NCBI GenBank assembly: GCA_023459355.1
Contig: JAEWUM010000029.1
Location: 57,303-121,302 of the forward strand
From: Bacteroidota bacterium
GTDB taxonomy: Bacteria; Bacteroidota; Bacteroidia; Bacteroidales; Paludibacteraceae
Length of the DNA: 64,000 nucleotides
Reading direction: 5' to 3'
Position 1 is the stretch's first letter. Every line of letters begins with the position of its first letter. Positions 8,262 to 18,157 of the stretch are shown in pieces. Under the pieces are notes generated by a model. It was not told the DNA's origin and searched no databases. It saw only the letters and a program-made list of their open reading frames with translations. The translations under genes and the position numbers were made by a program.

Positions 8262-9704
8262 ATGACTGATCTTCAACCACATACCCTTTGGAATTACTTT
8301 CATCAAATCACACAGGTACCTCGTCCTTCGAAAAAAGAGAAGCAAATTGCCGCCTATCTGAATGACTTTGCTGTTCGGCATCAATTGCCGGTAACAACCG
8401 ACAAGGCAGGAAATATCCTGATTAAAAAACCGGCAACTTCGGGTTACGAAAATCATCCGACGATTATTTTACAGGCACATATCGACATGGTATGCGAGAA
8501 GAACGCGGAGACAACACATGATTTCGAAAAAGATCCGATTCAGACTTATATTGATGGCGATTGGGTTAAAGCAAAAGGCACCACCCTGGGGGCCGACAAT
8601 GGCATCGGGATGGCCATGATGCTGGCTGTACTGGATGCTGGTGACTTGCAACATCCGGCACTCGAATGTTTGTTCACGGTCGATGAAGAAACCGGTCTGA
8701 CCGGCGCATACGGACTCGACAATAAGCTTTTATCCGGCTCAGTCTTAATCAATTTAGATTCTGAAGATGACGGTGAGATATTCATTGGCTGTGCAGGAGG
8801 AATCGGCACAAAAGCAATACTCTCCTATCAACAGGAAACCACACCATCGAGCTATTTCGGGTTTAGGGTTCGTGTTTCGGGATTGAAAGGCGGACATTCG
8901 GGCGGCGATATCCACCTGGGACTGGGCAACGCCATTAAAATACTCAACCGCTACCTGTGGCAATTAAACGAGCAGATGGATTTACGGCTTATTTCGCTGG
9001 AAGGAGGTAACCTGCACAATGCCATCCCACGCGAAGCAAGCGCTTTCTGCGCGGTTCCATATAATGAAAAAGAAACCATCCGCGTAATCCTGAACATGTA
9101 CATTGCCACTATCGAAGCTGAATTCAAAGATATTGAGCCTAATTTCCGCATAAGTATGGAATCTGATTCCCTTCCCGAAACTGTCATCGAAAAATCAGCT
9201 TCCAATCGCTTATTACAGACACTCTATGCTTGCCCCCATGGCGTAATGGCCATGAGTCGCACCATACCCGGCCTGGTTGAAACATCAACAAATTTAGCTT
9301 CCGTAAAAATGACCGAGAGAGGTGCATTCGAGATAAACACCAGTCAGCGCAGTTCCTCGGAAAGCGCTAAAACTGACATAGCAGCCCAATTGAAGGCCGT
9401 TTTTGAACTCGCCGGTACAACCGTGATACAATCCGATGGGTATCCGGGCTGGCAGCCCAATGTCAACTCCGCTTTACTGGCAAAAACAGTAATCGCCTAC
9501 AACAACCTTTTCGGAGAAGAACCAAAGATAAAAGCCATTCATGCCGGACTCGAATGCGGATTGTTTTTAGAAAAGTACCCACAGCTGGATATGGTTTCTA
9601 TCGGACCACAAATGTATGGCGTACATTCTCCCGATGAAAGACTAAGCATTTCATCCACCCAAAAAACCTGGAAATGGCTTATCGAAACACTTAATTTATG
9701 TTAA
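8262..9704 (+). CDS. pepD: Aminoacyl-histidine dipeptidase (M20C)
   Basis: A cytosolic zinc metallopeptidase that hydrolyses Xaa-His and other dipeptides. The 480 residues contain all M20 metal ligands and catalytic acids: H73 and D75 in QAHIDMVCEKN, D112 in GADNGIG, E142-E143 in VDEETGLTGA, the Asp of LDSEDDGEIFIG, and a late His in MYGVHSPDE. Length and order match PepD. The HD-domain gene follows 26 bp after its stop, so the two may be co-transcribed. Confidence 0.94.
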   Translation: MTDLQPHTLWNYFHQITQVPRPSKKEKQIAAYLNDFAVRHQLPVTTDKAGNILIKKPATSGYENHPTIILQAHIDMVCEKNAETTHDFEKDPIQTYIDGDWVKAKGTTLGADNGIGMAMMLAVLDAGDLQHPALECLFTVDEETGLTGAYGLDNKLLSGSVLINLDSEDDGEIFIGCAGGIGTKAILSYQQETTPSSYFGFRVRVSGLKGGHSGGDIHLGLGNAIKILNRYLWQLNEQMDLRLISLEGGNLHNAIPREASAFCAVPYNEKETIRVILNMYIATIEAEFKDIEPNFRISMESDSLPETVIEKSASNRLLQTLYACPHGVMAMSRTIPGLVETSTNLASVKMTERGAFEINTSQRSSSESAKTDIAAQLKAVFELAGTTVIQSDGYPGWQPNVNSALLAKTVIAYNNLFGEEPKIKAIHAGLECGLFLEKYPQLDMVSIGPQMYGVHSPDERLSISSTQKTWKWLIETLNLC

Positions 9705-9730
9705 CATTTTAACCTGTTTGCTTAAAATAT

Positions 9731-10954
9731 ATGAATAATAAAAGAAAAATCATCAACGATCCGGTATTCGGGTTCATCAATATACCCGACGGACTACCTT
9801 ACGAAATCATACAACACCCTTATTTCCAACGATTAAACCGTATCAAACAATTAGGGCTCTCCTCCTACGTATATCCGGGAGCACAACACACCCGCCTGCA
9901 ACATTCGATTGGCGCGATGCATCTGATGGGGGAAGCCATCAGCCAGCTGAGGATAGCGGGTCACGAAATTACCGCCACAGAGGAAGAAGCGGTAAAGGCT
10001 TGTATCTTGCTTCATGACATTGGTCATGGGCCTTTTTCGCATGCATTGGAGCATAGTCTGGTGCCGGAAGTAAGCCATGAAGAAATTTCGCTGCTGATTA
10101 TGGAGAAAATAAACCGGGAGTTTGAGCGCAAACTCGACATGGCAATTGAAATTTTCAGGAACCAGTATCCGAAACGGTTTTTGCACCAGTTGGTTTCAGG
10201 CCAGCTGGATATGGACAGGCTGGATTACCTGAGCCGCGACAGTTTCTTTTGCGGGGTAAGTGAAGGCATTATCGGCGCATCACGCATTATCAAGATGTTA
10301 AACCTGCATGACGGTCAGTTGGTGGTAGAAGCGAAAGGGATATATTCTATCGAAAAGTTTTTAGTAGCCCGCCGGTTGATGTACTGGCAGGTATATTTAC
10401 ATAAAACGTCGGTTGCGGCAGAAAAGATGTTGGTCAACATCCTGAAACGGGCAAAAGAACTCGCTTCGAAAGGGAATGACTTATTTGCAACACCGGCTTT
10501 ACATTATTTCCTGTACAACAAAGTCGGCCTGGCTGATTTCGAAGATACCGGGAACGCGTTTGAGAACTTTGTCATGCTGGATGATTCAGATTTCTTCTCG
10601 GCCATTAAGGTCTGGTCGAATCATCCTGATTTTGTATTATCGTTACTTTGTAAATCTTTTATCAACAGAAGGTTATTCAAGGTCGAAATAAGAACAGAAG
10701 CCACCGACGGGCGGATTCAGGAAGAAGTGTTGAAAAGTTACATGGACCGTTTTCAGATCAGTCTGGAAGAAGCCCGTTATTTCATGGGTGATGAAATCGT
10801 GAGTACGGACACGTACCAACCGAAAGACGACAACATCAACATCCTGATGAAAGACGGCAGCATCAAAGATATTGCTGATGCCTCGGACATGTTGAACATA
10901 CAGGTGTTGACGAAGAAGGTGATGAAGCATTACTTCTGCTATTTGAAGATGTAG
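9731..10954 (+). CDS. HD superfamily phosphohydrolase (COG1078)
   Basis: A 407-residue HD-domain protein similar to dGTPase-like phosphohydrolases; the exact substrate is unknown. Metal ligands are visible: H58 in RLQHSIGAMH, the HD pair H95-D96 in LLHDIGHGPFSHALEH, and a later Asp in LDMDRLDYLSRDS. It sits directly upstream of lpxD, a position conserved in many Bacteroidota, but nothing in the sequence ties it to lipid A. The start ATG directly precedes NNKRKIINDPVFGFI, the normal N-terminus of the family. Confidence 0.85.
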   Translation: MNNKRKIINDPVFGFINIPDGLPYEIIQHPYFQRLNRIKQLGLSSYVYPGAQHTRLQHSIGAMHLMGEAISQLRIAGHEITATEEEAVKACILLHDIGHGPFSHALEHSLVPEVSHEEISLLIMEKINREFERKLDMAIEIFRNQYPKRFLHQLVSGQLDMDRLDYLSRDSFFCGVSEGIIGASRIIKMLNLHDGQLVVEAKGIYSIEKFLVARRLMYWQVYLHKTSVAAEKMLVNILKRAKELASKGNDLFATPALHYFLYNKVGLADFEDTGNAFENFVMLDDSDFFSAIKVWSNHPDFVLSLLCKSFINRRLFKVEIRTEATDGRIQEEVLKSYMDRFQISLEEARYFMGDEIVSTDTYQPKDDNINILMKDGSIKDIADASDMLNIQVLTKKVMKHYFCYLKM

Positions 10955-10965
10955 GACGCCAGACT

Positions 10966-10999
<34 letters not shown>

Positions 11000-11050
11000 A
11001 TTAAATATTGAAAAATCAAGTGTAAACCTGATTATATCGAAATAGTTTAT

Positions 11051-11058
11051 TAATTTTG
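11051..11058 (+). promoter_or_regulatory. Probable -7 box for the lpxD operon
   Basis: TAATTTTG ends 16 bp before the lpxD ATG and matches TAnnTTTG. The 5' leader would be very short. No clear -33 TTG is seen. Confidence 0.4.
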
Positions 11059-11074
11059 TGCCCAAAATTTTTTT

Positions 11075-12136
11075 ATGACATATACAGCCGGACAAATAGC
11101 TGAATACTTGAAAGGAACCGTTGAAGGTAATCCTGATATCAGCGTACACGATTTTTCAAAGATAGAGGACGGGAAACCCGGTACACTCTCCTTTCTGGCA
11201 AATCCCAAATACATCAATTACATCTATGACTGTCAGGCTGATGTTGTGTTGGTAAATAAGGATTTTGTGCCCGAAAAACCGGTAAAAGCAACTTTGATCC
11301 GGGTTGAAAATGCATATGAATCACTCGCGATACTGATGAATCTCGTCACAAACGGGAAAGCGCGAAAAACGGGTATTTCATCTTTAGCAGTTATTGACAA
11401 TTCGGCTATTATTGGTAAAGAAGCCTACATTGCTCCTTATGTAATTATAGGAGCCGGGGTAAAAATCGGAGATAAAGCAACCATACACGGGAATGTAAGC
11501 ATTGCTGATAATACGGTGATTGGTGACAATGTACTGATTTATCCGGGGGTAAGCATTTATGAAGGATGTGTAATAGGCAATAATTGCATCATCCATGCCA
11601 ATGCCGTTATCGGCTCAGATGGTTTTGGATTTGCCCCATCCGAAGACGGGACATACAAAAAAATACCACAAACCGGGAATGTTGTTATTGAGGATGATGT
11701 AGAGATTGGTTCGAACACAACGATTGACCGGGCAACATTGGGCAGCACCATCATCAGAAAGGGTGTTAAGCTCGATAATTTAGTGCAGGTTGCACACAAT
11801 GTAGAAATTGGAGAAGATTCGGTGATTGCCTCACAGACAGGGATTGCCGGTTCATCAAAAATAGGAAAAAGGGTGATGTTCGGCGGCCAGGTAGGAATTT
11901 CCGGACATGTTAACATTGCCGATGGCACCATTCTGGGAGCCAAGGCAGGTGTAGCCTCTTCCATCAAAACACCCGGCCAGATTTATTCAGGTTATCCTGC
12001 TGTGCCGATTAATACTTTCAGACGATCTTATGTCGTCAACAAAAATTTACCTGTGTTACAAAATACGATTAATGAATTAATAAAAAAAGTCGGGGAATTG
12101 GAAAAGATTATCGAATCTAAATCGTTGAATTCCTGA
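11075..12136 (+). CDS. lpxD: UDP-3-O-(3-hydroxyacyl)glucosamine N-acyltransferase
   Basis: Adds the second hydroxyacyl chain from acyl carrier protein to UDP-3-O-acyl-glucosamine, the third step of lipid A synthesis. The 353-residue protein has an N-terminal uridine-binding domain (about 1-100, with the PGTLSFLANPKY patch), a left-handed beta-helix of hexapeptide repeats (about 105-320), the catalytic His H241 in VQVAHNVEIG, and a C-terminal helix (about 325-353). It is the first of three consecutive lipid A genes, with lpxC starting 14 bp after its stop. Confidence 0.95.
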   Translation: MTYTAGQIAEYLKGTVEGNPDISVHDFSKIEDGKPGTLSFLANPKYINYIYDCQADVVLVNKDFVPEKPVKATLIRVENAYESLAILMNLVTNGKARKTGISSLAVIDNSAIIGKEAYIAPYVIIGAGVKIGDKATIHGNVSIADNTVIGDNVLIYPGVSIYEGCVIGNNCIIHANAVIGSDGFGFAPSEDGTYKKIPQTGNVVIEDDVEIGSNTTIDRATLGSTIIRKGVKLDNLVQVAHNVEIGEDSVIASQTGIAGSSKIGKRVMFGGQVGISGHVNIADGTILGAKAGVASSIKTPGQIYSGYPAVPINTFRRSYVVNKNLPVLQNTINELIKKVGELEKIIESKSLNS

Positions 12137-12150
12137 TATATTATTGAGAA

Positions 12151-13062
12151 ATGAAGCAAAAAACAATCAGGGATTCCTTTGTTATTGAAGGGATTGCATT
12201 ACACACAGGCCTGAATATCAGGCTGAAAGCAAATCCAGCTCCCATTAATCATGGCATAATCATTCGCAGAACCGACCTTGAAGGACAACCGACCATTGAA
12301 GCTATCGCGGAAAATGTTGGTTATACGGTTCGTGGCACCGTTCTCATGAGCGATCAAATGCAGGTTAGCACCATTGAACATGCGATGGCCGCTTTCTTTG
12401 CTGCCGGAATTGACAACTGTCTGTTTGAAGTAGACGGTCCCGAATTTCCCATTTTAGATGGGAGCGCCAAATTATTCAGAGATAAAATTCAGGAAGTTGG
12501 TATCGAAGTACAGGATGTTACAAAAGACTTCATCACCATTACCGAAGAAATTGAATATAAAACGGATTCCGGATCTGTTATTAAAGCTTATCCGGCAGAC
12601 AAGCTGGAGCTGGAAGTGATGATTGGGTTCGATTCTCCGGTATTGAGAGAGCAAACTGCATCGCTCGACGACTTGAAAGATTTCAATGTAAAAACCGCTT
12701 CTGCCCGCACCTTCGTATTTGTACGGGAAATTGAGCCTTTACTGAACATGAACCTGATTAAAGGGGGTGACCTGAAAAACGCCATCGTGATTTACGATAA
12801 AATCATGCCACAGGAATGGATCGACATGCTGACAGAAAAATTGCATCAGCCCCGCGTCGATGCTAATAAACTGGGTTATCTGAATGGAGGCATCAAATTT
12901 GAAAATGAGCCGGCTATGCATAAACTGCTCGATTTAGTCGGAGATTTGGCCCTGGTAGGCAAACCCATCAAGGGCAGGATTGTTGCCAAATATCCCGGGC
13001 ATAAAATAAACACTGAATTTGCACAACTACTAAGAAAAACTTTTATAACTGAAAAAAAATGA
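12151..13062 (+). CDS. lpxC: UDP-3-O-acyl-N-acetylglucosamine deacetylase, without a FabZ domain
   Basis: Zinc deacetylase performing the committed step of lipid A synthesis. The zinc ligands and catalytic residues are visible: H77 in STIEHAMAAF, H257 and D261 in MHKLLDLVGD, and H284 in YPGHKINTEF. The protein is 303 residues, the length of stand-alone LpxC. In most Bacteroidota LpxC is fused to a FabZ dehydratase and is about 460 residues. Here the reading frame closes just after the LpxC domain and its TGA overlaps the lpxA ATG (ATGA), so no FabZ can follow. The segment around 195-245 is an insertion relative to the enterobacterial enzyme. Confidence 0.93.
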   Translation: MKQKTIRDSFVIEGIALHTGLNIRLKANPAPINHGIIIRRTDLEGQPTIEAIAENVGYTVRGTVLMSDQMQVSTIEHAMAAFFAAGIDNCLFEVDGPEFPILDGSAKLFRDKIQEVGIEVQDVTKDFITITEEIEYKTDSGSVIKAYPADKLELEVMIGFDSPVLREQTASLDDLKDFNVKTASARTFVFVREIEPLLNMNLIKGGDLKNAIVIYDKIMPQEWIDMLTEKLHQPRVDANKLGYLNGGIKFENEPAMHKLLDLVGDLALVGKPIKGRIVAKYPGHKINTEFAQLLRKTFITEKK

Positions 13063-13838
13063 CACAACATCCCATGTCTCAGATTCACCCGGATGCTATC
13101 ATTGCTCCCGATGTGGAAATTGGTCCATTTGTATTTATCGATAAAAATGTTGAAATAGGCGCCGGAACAAAGATATTTTCGAATGTTACCATACTCGAAG
13201 GCACAAGAATCGGCGAGAAATGCCGTATTTTTCCGGGAGCTGTACTGGGTGGTATTCCGCAGGATCTGAAATTCAGGGGAGAGGATAGCCTTGCCATCAT
13301 TGGCAACAACACGACCATCCGCGAATGTGTAACCGTGAACCGCGGCACAGTAGCGAAAGGGAAAACAGTCGTGGGCAGTAACTGCCTGCTGATGGCCTAT
13401 GCACACGTGGCGCATGACTGTATCGTCAAAGACAATGTTATATTAGCCAATTCAACCCAATTGGCCGGCGAAGTGGAAATTGACGAACATGCCATTCTGG
13501 GTGGTGGCACATTGGTGCATCAGTTTACGAAAATCGGGGCTCACGCCATGATTCAGGGGGGCACCAAATTAGCGAAAGACGTTCCACCTTATGTGATGGC
13601 TGCAAAAGAACCTAATTCATACGTGGGCATCAACTCGGTCGGACTGAAAAGAAGGGGATATACAAACGAACAGATTACACAAATTCAGGATATTTACCGG
13701 ATTATCTTCCAGTCGAAGTTAAATACCACCAATGCCATTAACAAGGTGTTGGAAACCATTTCAGAGAGCGCCGAAAGAGCATTGATTGTCAATTTCATCA
13801 AGTCGTCGGACCGCGGAATTATCAAAGGATTTATTTAA
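13059..13838 (+). CDS. lpxA: UDP-N-acetylglucosamine acyltransferase
   Basis: Transfers a 3-hydroxyacyl chain from acyl carrier protein to UDP-GlcNAc, the first step of lipid A synthesis. The 259-residue protein is a left-handed beta-helix of hexapeptide repeats followed by a C-terminal helical bundle (about 195-259). The catalytic His is H119 in AYAHVAHDC, and the GGIPQDLKF loop (about 64-72) is a family signature. The ATG at 13059 overlaps the lpxC stop; an alternative ATG at 13074 (MSQIHPDAII) would give the more usual N-terminus. Confidence 0.95.
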   Translation: MTQHPMSQIHPDAIIAPDVEIGPFVFIDKNVEIGAGTKIFSNVTILEGTRIGEKCRIFPGAVLGGIPQDLKFRGEDSLAIIGNNTTIRECVTVNRGTVAKGKTVVGSNCLLMAYAHVAHDCIVKDNVILANSTQLAGEVEIDEHAILGGGTLVHQFTKIGAHAMIQGGTKLAKDVPPYVMAAKEPNSYVGINSVGLKRRGYTNEQITQIQDIYRIIFQSKLNTTNAINKVLETISESAERALIVNFIKSSDRGIIKGFI

Positions 13839-13840
13839 TA

Positions 13841-13907
13841 TAGTGGATAGTGGTTAGTGGATAGTGGTTAATTAACTGACCACTACCCACTAACCACTAC
13901 CCACTAA
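13841..13907. repeat. Inverted cluster of TAGTGG / CCACTA repeats
   Basis: Several TAGTGGATAGTGG-like units are followed, after a TTAATTAA centre, by their inverted copies CCACTACCCACTAACC. The whole can fold into one long hairpin between lpxA and glnS. It may act as a terminator-like barrier or a REP-type repeat, and it is prone to slippage. Confidence 0.7.
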
Positions 13908-13926
13908 CATCATACCCACTAAAAAG

Positions 13927-15627
13927 ATGGAAACTAACACTACAGAAGTCCCAAAAAAAAGTCTGAACTTCATTGAGGCAATGGTTGAGCAGGATTTGCG
14001 TGAAGGCCGTAACGATGGTCGTATTCAAACGCGTTTCCCACCTGAACCGAACGGCTACCTGCATATCGGACACGCTAAAGCAATTTGTCTTGATTTTGGT
14101 ATTGCCAAACAGTACAATGGCATCTGTAATCTCCGTTTCGACGACACCAACCCGGTGAAGGAAGATGTTGAATATGTTGATTCCATCATGGAAGACATTC
14201 AATGGTTGGGTTATCAGTGGGAGAATGTGTATTATGCATCCGACTATTTTCAGCAGCTGTGGAATTTGGCAGAGAAACTAATTCTGCAGGGTAAGGCTTA
14301 TGTCGATGAACAATCGGCAGAAACAATAGCCAAACAAAAAGGAACGCCTACTCAGGCCGGTACCGAAAGTCCGTTCCGCAACCGCCCGGCAGAAGAGAGC
14401 CTGGCCTTGTTCCGCAAAATGAATACCGGTGAAATTGCGCCCGGCGCCATGGTGCTGCGTGCCAAAATCGACATGGCCTCTTCGAACATGCACATGCGTG
14501 ACCCGATCATGTACCGCATCATCACCGACCACCCGCATCACCGCACTGGTTGGACCTGGAAAGCCTACCCGATGTACGATTATGCGCACGGGCAATCGGA
14601 CTATTTCGAGGGAGTTACCCATTCGTTGTGTACGCTTGAATTTGAGGTACACCGTCCGCTCTACGATTGGTTCATCGATCAGTTTAAAGATTCGGATTAC
14701 AGACCCCGCCAAACAGAGTTCAACCGCCTGAACATCACCTATACCGTGATGAGCAAACGCAAAATGCTTCAGTTGGTGGAAGAAGGTCTCGTTTCGGGTT
14801 GGGACGATCCCCGCATGCCGACTTTATGCGGACTGCGCCGTCGTGGTTATTCTCCGGAAGCCATTCATAACTTCATCGACAAAATCGGTTATACAAAATA
14901 CGATGGCATCATCGACGTGGGTTTGCTCGAACATGCCGCCCGTGAAACCCTCAACAAAACGGCTACCCGCGTGAATGCCGTGCTGAATCCGGTGAAACTG
15001 ATTGTCACCAATTATCCGGAAGGCGAAACCGAAGTGCTGATGACCGAAAACAATCCGGAGGATCCTTCAGCAGGAAACCGTGAAATCATTTTCAGTCGTG
15101 AGTTGTACATCGAAAGGGACGACTTTATGGAAGAAGCTCCGAAGAAGTTCTTCCGCATGACTCCCGGCCAGGAAGTGCGTCTGAAAAGTGCCTACATCGT
15201 TAAATGTACCGGCTGCAAAAAGGATGCGGATGGAAATATCGAAGAGATTTACTGTGAATACGATGCCAATACAAAAAGCGGGATGCCTGATGCCAACCGC
15301 AAAGTAAAAGGGACTTTGCACTGGCTGTCCACTCAAAATGCCATCCCTGCTGAGGTTCGTTTGTACGACCGCTTGTTCAACGTGGAAAACCCTTCGGCCG
15401 ACGAACGGGATTTCCGTGACCTGCTGAATCCGGACTCTCTCAAAACGGTTACCGGCTGTTTTGTAGAACCCTGGTTGAAAAACCAGCCTGCGCTGGCACA
15501 TTTCCAGTTCCAGCGTACGGGTTATTTCAACATTGACCCCGACACGACACCGGAAAGACTGATTTTCAACAGAACAGTGTCTTTGAAAGACAGTTGGGCG
15601 AAAGAGAAGAATGCAGGAAACAAATAA
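13927..15627 (+). CDS. glnS: Glutamine--tRNA ligase
   Basis: Charges tRNA-Gln directly with glutamine (class I aminoacyl-tRNA synthetase). The 566-residue protein has the HIGH motif in PNGYLHIGHAKAI (46-49), the KMSKS-type motif VMSKRK (about 273-278) and the DDTNP motif that binds substrates. A beta-barrel anticodon-binding region fills the C-terminal third. Length and motif order are those of GlnS rather than glutamyl-tRNA synthetase. It stands alone downstream of the lipid A genes, after the hairpin cluster. Confidence 0.95.
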   Translation: METNTTEVPKKSLNFIEAMVEQDLREGRNDGRIQTRFPPEPNGYLHIGHAKAICLDFGIAKQYNGICNLRFDDTNPVKEDVEYVDSIMEDIQWLGYQWENVYYASDYFQQLWNLAEKLILQGKAYVDEQSAETIAKQKGTPTQAGTESPFRNRPAEESLALFRKMNTGEIAPGAMVLRAKIDMASSNMHMRDPIMYRIITDHPHHRTGWTWKAYPMYDYAHGQSDYFEGVTHSLCTLEFEVHRPLYDWFIDQFKDSDYRPRQTEFNRLNITYTVMSKRKMLQLVEEGLVSGWDDPRMPTLCGLRRRGYSPEAIHNFIDKIGYTKYDGIIDVGLLEHAARETLNKTATRVNAVLNPVKLIVTNYPEGETEVLMTENNPEDPSAGNREIIFSRELYIERDDFMEEAPKKFFRMTPGQEVRLKSAYIVKCTGCKKDADGNIEEIYCEYDANTKSGMPDANRKVKGTLHWLSTQNAIPAEVRLYDRLFNVENPSADERDFRDLLNPDSLKTVTGCFVEPWLKNQPALAHFQFQRTGYFNIDPDTTPERLIFNRTVSLKDSWAKEKNAGNK

Positions 15628-15801
15628 GCAGAACGAGGTTTTAATAAAGCGCAAACAATCAATTGATAGTTTGGTTACATATTTTGAGGTACAGAGAGGT
15701 TTCTTCCTGCACTTTTTTTTATTTCCGGCGCAACATTTTCAACCTGCACGGCATCTTTTAAGCAGTCAACTTTAGTATAAACTCAGTAAACATATCTGAA
15801 C

Positions 15802-17259
15802 ATGAAAAGATGCACTCCATTCTTACTACTCCTATCGGCAGTTTTTCTTCTTTTTTCCTGTGAAAATCAGGAAAACTACAACAATGACTTAATGGGGGGT
15901 GAGTTTCTTGAACCTCAGTCTGAAGAAAAATACAAGGATTACGAAGAAAACCCCTTTATTTCTGTCAGTGAATCTCCCGTATCGACTTTCTCGGTAGATG
16001 CCGATGGTGGTGCCTATGCCAATATGAGGCGATACATGCAACTGGGACAAGTTCCACCCAAAGCGGCAGTACGCATTGAAGAGTTTCTCAATTATTTCAC
16101 CTTCGACTACAATGATCCGGTGTCGGAAGAGCATGTAGCGCTCAACTCCGAGTTGGCCGTTTGCCCCTGGAATACCGAACACCACTTGTTGCGAATCGGG
16201 ATGAAGGGAAAATCAATTCCTGAAAACGAACTACCAAACTCAAACTTCGTATTTCTGATTGATGTATCGGGTTCCATGAATGCTCCCGAAAAACTGGGGA
16301 TACTAAAATCAGGCTTTAAACTGATGACCGACCAACTCAGGGATCAGGATAGAGTTGCCATTGTAACCTATGCGGGTAGTGCAGCCGTACTGCTTCAATC
16401 GACCTATGGAGATAAAAAAAGCGAAATTAAACAGGCAATTGACAAACTGGGTGCAGGAGGTTCTACGGCCGGAGCAGAGGGCATCATTACCGCCTATAAA
16501 ATTGCTACCGACAACTTCATTCCCGGTGGAAACAACCGCATCATCATTGGTTCTGATGGTGATTTTAACGTTGGGCCATCTTCTGTTGATGAGCTGACGG
16601 AGTTAATTGAACAAAAACGTGAAAGTGGCGTCTATCTTACCGTATTGGGAGTGGGCACAGGTAACCTGAACGACCACATGATGGAGCAAATTGCCAACAA
16701 GGGCAACGGAAACTACGAATACATCGACAGTGCTGATGAACTCGTTAAAATTTTTATCCAGGAAAAATCCAAGTTCTATACAGTAGCGAAAGACTCAAAA
16801 ATACAGATTACATTCAATCCGGATAAAGTAAATTCATACCGTCTGATTGGATATGAAAACCGTTCTTTAGAAAATGAAGAATTTGAGAATGACTCCACCG
16901 ATGCCGGAGAAATCGGAGCCGGACAAACCATAACAGCGCTGTATGAAGTTATTTTATCAACCAATTTATCGGCATCACCCTATGCTCAATTCGATTTTCG
17001 TTACAAAAAACCAAACGAAGAGGAAAGTCGGCTATTAACACATGTTGTAAATAACATTCCATCGACTATCGAATCTGCTTCGGAAAACATGCGCTTTGCT
17101 GCTTCTGTTACTGCTTTCGGTTTGCTCATGAAACAATCGATTCACAAAGGAACCGCAGATAAGCAGATGGTACTGAACCTTGGTTCAGGAGCAAAAACAT
17201 TTGACCCGAACGGCTACAGGGAACAATTTATTTCGATCGTAAACAAATGGAAACCTTGA
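15802..17259 (+). CDS. YfbK-like von Willebrand factor A domain lipoprotein
   Basis: A surface or periplasmic lipoprotein of unknown role. The 485 residues start with a signal peptide and lipobox (FLLFSC, C20). They continue with the YfbK-type N-terminal domain (SPVSTFSVDADGGAYANMRR, about 58-77), a VWA domain with an intact MIDAS motif DVSGSMN (154-160) that can bind a divalent metal, and a C-terminal DUF3520-type domain that includes FAASVTAFGLLMKQS. The 174 bp upstream hold no other gene. Such proteins are often part of metal-dependent adhesion or assembly, but no partner is visible here. Confidence 0.85.
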   Translation: MKRCTPFLLLLSAVFLLFSCENQENYNNDLMGGEFLEPQSEEKYKDYEENPFISVSESPVSTFSVDADGGAYANMRRYMQLGQVPPKAAVRIEEFLNYFTFDYNDPVSEEHVALNSELAVCPWNTEHHLLRIGMKGKSIPENELPNSNFVFLIDVSGSMNAPEKLGILKSGFKLMTDQLRDQDRVAIVTYAGSAAVLLQSTYGDKKSEIKQAIDKLGAGGSTAGAEGIITAYKIATDNFIPGGNNRIIIGSDGDFNVGPSSVDELTELIEQKRESGVYLTVLGVGTGNLNDHMMEQIANKGNGNYEYIDSADELVKIFIQEKSKFYTVAKDSKIQITFNPDKVNSYRLIGYENRSLENEEFENDSTDAGEIGAGQTITALYEVILSTNLSASPYAQFDFRYKKPNEEESRLLTHVVNNIPSTIESASENMRFAASVTAFGLLMKQSIHKGTADKQMVLNLGSGAKTFDPNGYREQFISIVNKWKP

Positions 17260-17300
17260 CACAATATATGAAAAAAGAGTTGCTGTAGTTTTTAAGCCCC

Positions 17301-17786
17301 TTACTTTTTTGATTCGCCCGTTAAGTCTTGTAGTACCTTATACACAATCGGACAGGTAGAAGCATTTTCAACAGATAACATGTAAATCTGATAGAACTTC
17401 TTCCTGTCGGTGTGGGGGTATTCGCGACAAGCTTTCGGGCGGTTTTCATATACAGCACAATAGTTGTCGGCACCCAGAAACGGACAAGGCATGGTTTTAA
17501 ATACCATATCACCATCTTCATCTGTCCGCAGATACTGAGTAACAAAATCAACAGCTTTCATCCGGAGGTGTTTCGCCAACCGGTCCACGTCCTTGTCGGT
17601 AATGCGAGGACCAAGCGACCTGCAACAATTACCGCAACTCAAGCAGTCGATTTCGGCACTGTATCTATCATGCAAAGCATGGATTTGCACATCCATTTTT
17701 TCGATGCTTTTCTTATTCTTTTTGAAGTACCTGACCCAAAGTGGTTTTTGTTTCTTCGCTTCTTCGTTTAATTTGCTGATGACCAT
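17301..17786 (-). CDS. YkgJ family cysteine cluster protein
   Basis: A small cytosolic protein of the YkgJ (zinc/iron-chelating) family; its biochemical role is unknown. The 161-residue protein carries the family pattern CLSCGNCCRSLGPRIT in its first third, then MPCPFLGADNYCAVYENRP and CREYPH. These supply the conserved Cys residues thought to bind an Fe-S cluster or zinc. It is convergent with the VWA gene and has no obvious operon partner. Confidence 0.85.
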   Translation of the reverse strand: MVISKLNEEAKKQKPLWVRYFKKNKKSIEKMDVQIHALHDRYSAEIDCLSCGNCCRSLGPRITDKDVDRLAKHLRMKAVDFVTQYLRTDEDGDMVFKTMPCPFLGADNYCAVYENRPKACREYPHTDRKKFYQIYMLSVENASTCPIVYKVLQDLTGESKK

Positions 17787-17843
17787 ATAATAATATTAAT
17801 AATGTGAATCAGGAATCGAAAATTAGATCCCTCACTGCGTTCA

Positions 17844-18056
17844 CTTAGTTCCCTCGCTACGCTCGGGATGACAATAATTCCGTTTTGTCAAATACCGTCG
17901 CACCATCTTGTTCTTTATGATTCAGTCTTTTATGGCGACGGCTCGGGAACCTTTGCACCCGTCGCTACAAAAATAAAATAGTTTTTGGAGACTTTGGGCG
18001 ACGGGTAGTATTAATAAAGCATAAATTGTCATCCCGAGCGTAGCGAGGGAACTAAG
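17844..18056. mobile_element. Perfect 31-bp inverted repeat in a 495-bp gene-free gap
   Basis: The gap 17787-18281 holds no plausible gene. Its main feature is an exact 31-bp inverted pair at 17844-17874 and 18026-18056, built around CCCTCGCTACGCTCGGGATG, with a 151-bp centre. A third, diverged copy of the right arm begins at 18069, and a related CCCTCACTGCGTTCA sequence precedes the left arm. This resembles the widespread REP/MITE-type sequences of the form GTCATCCCGAGCGnAGCGAGG. No transposase is linked. Confidence 0.75.
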
Positions 18057-18127
18057 AACCAACCTAATTTGTCATCCCGAACGGAAGTAAGGGGTCTGAT
18101 TCTCTATCATTAATTCATATACATAAC

Positions 18128-18157
18128 CTTATATGAACTTACATGACTTATATGGTT
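18128..18157. repeat. Solo end of the CCATATAAG inverted-repeat family
   Basis: CTTATATGAACTTACATGAC followed by TTATATGGTT corresponds to one terminal repeat of the family described at 4429-4553. No matching opposite end is near. Confidence 0.65.
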
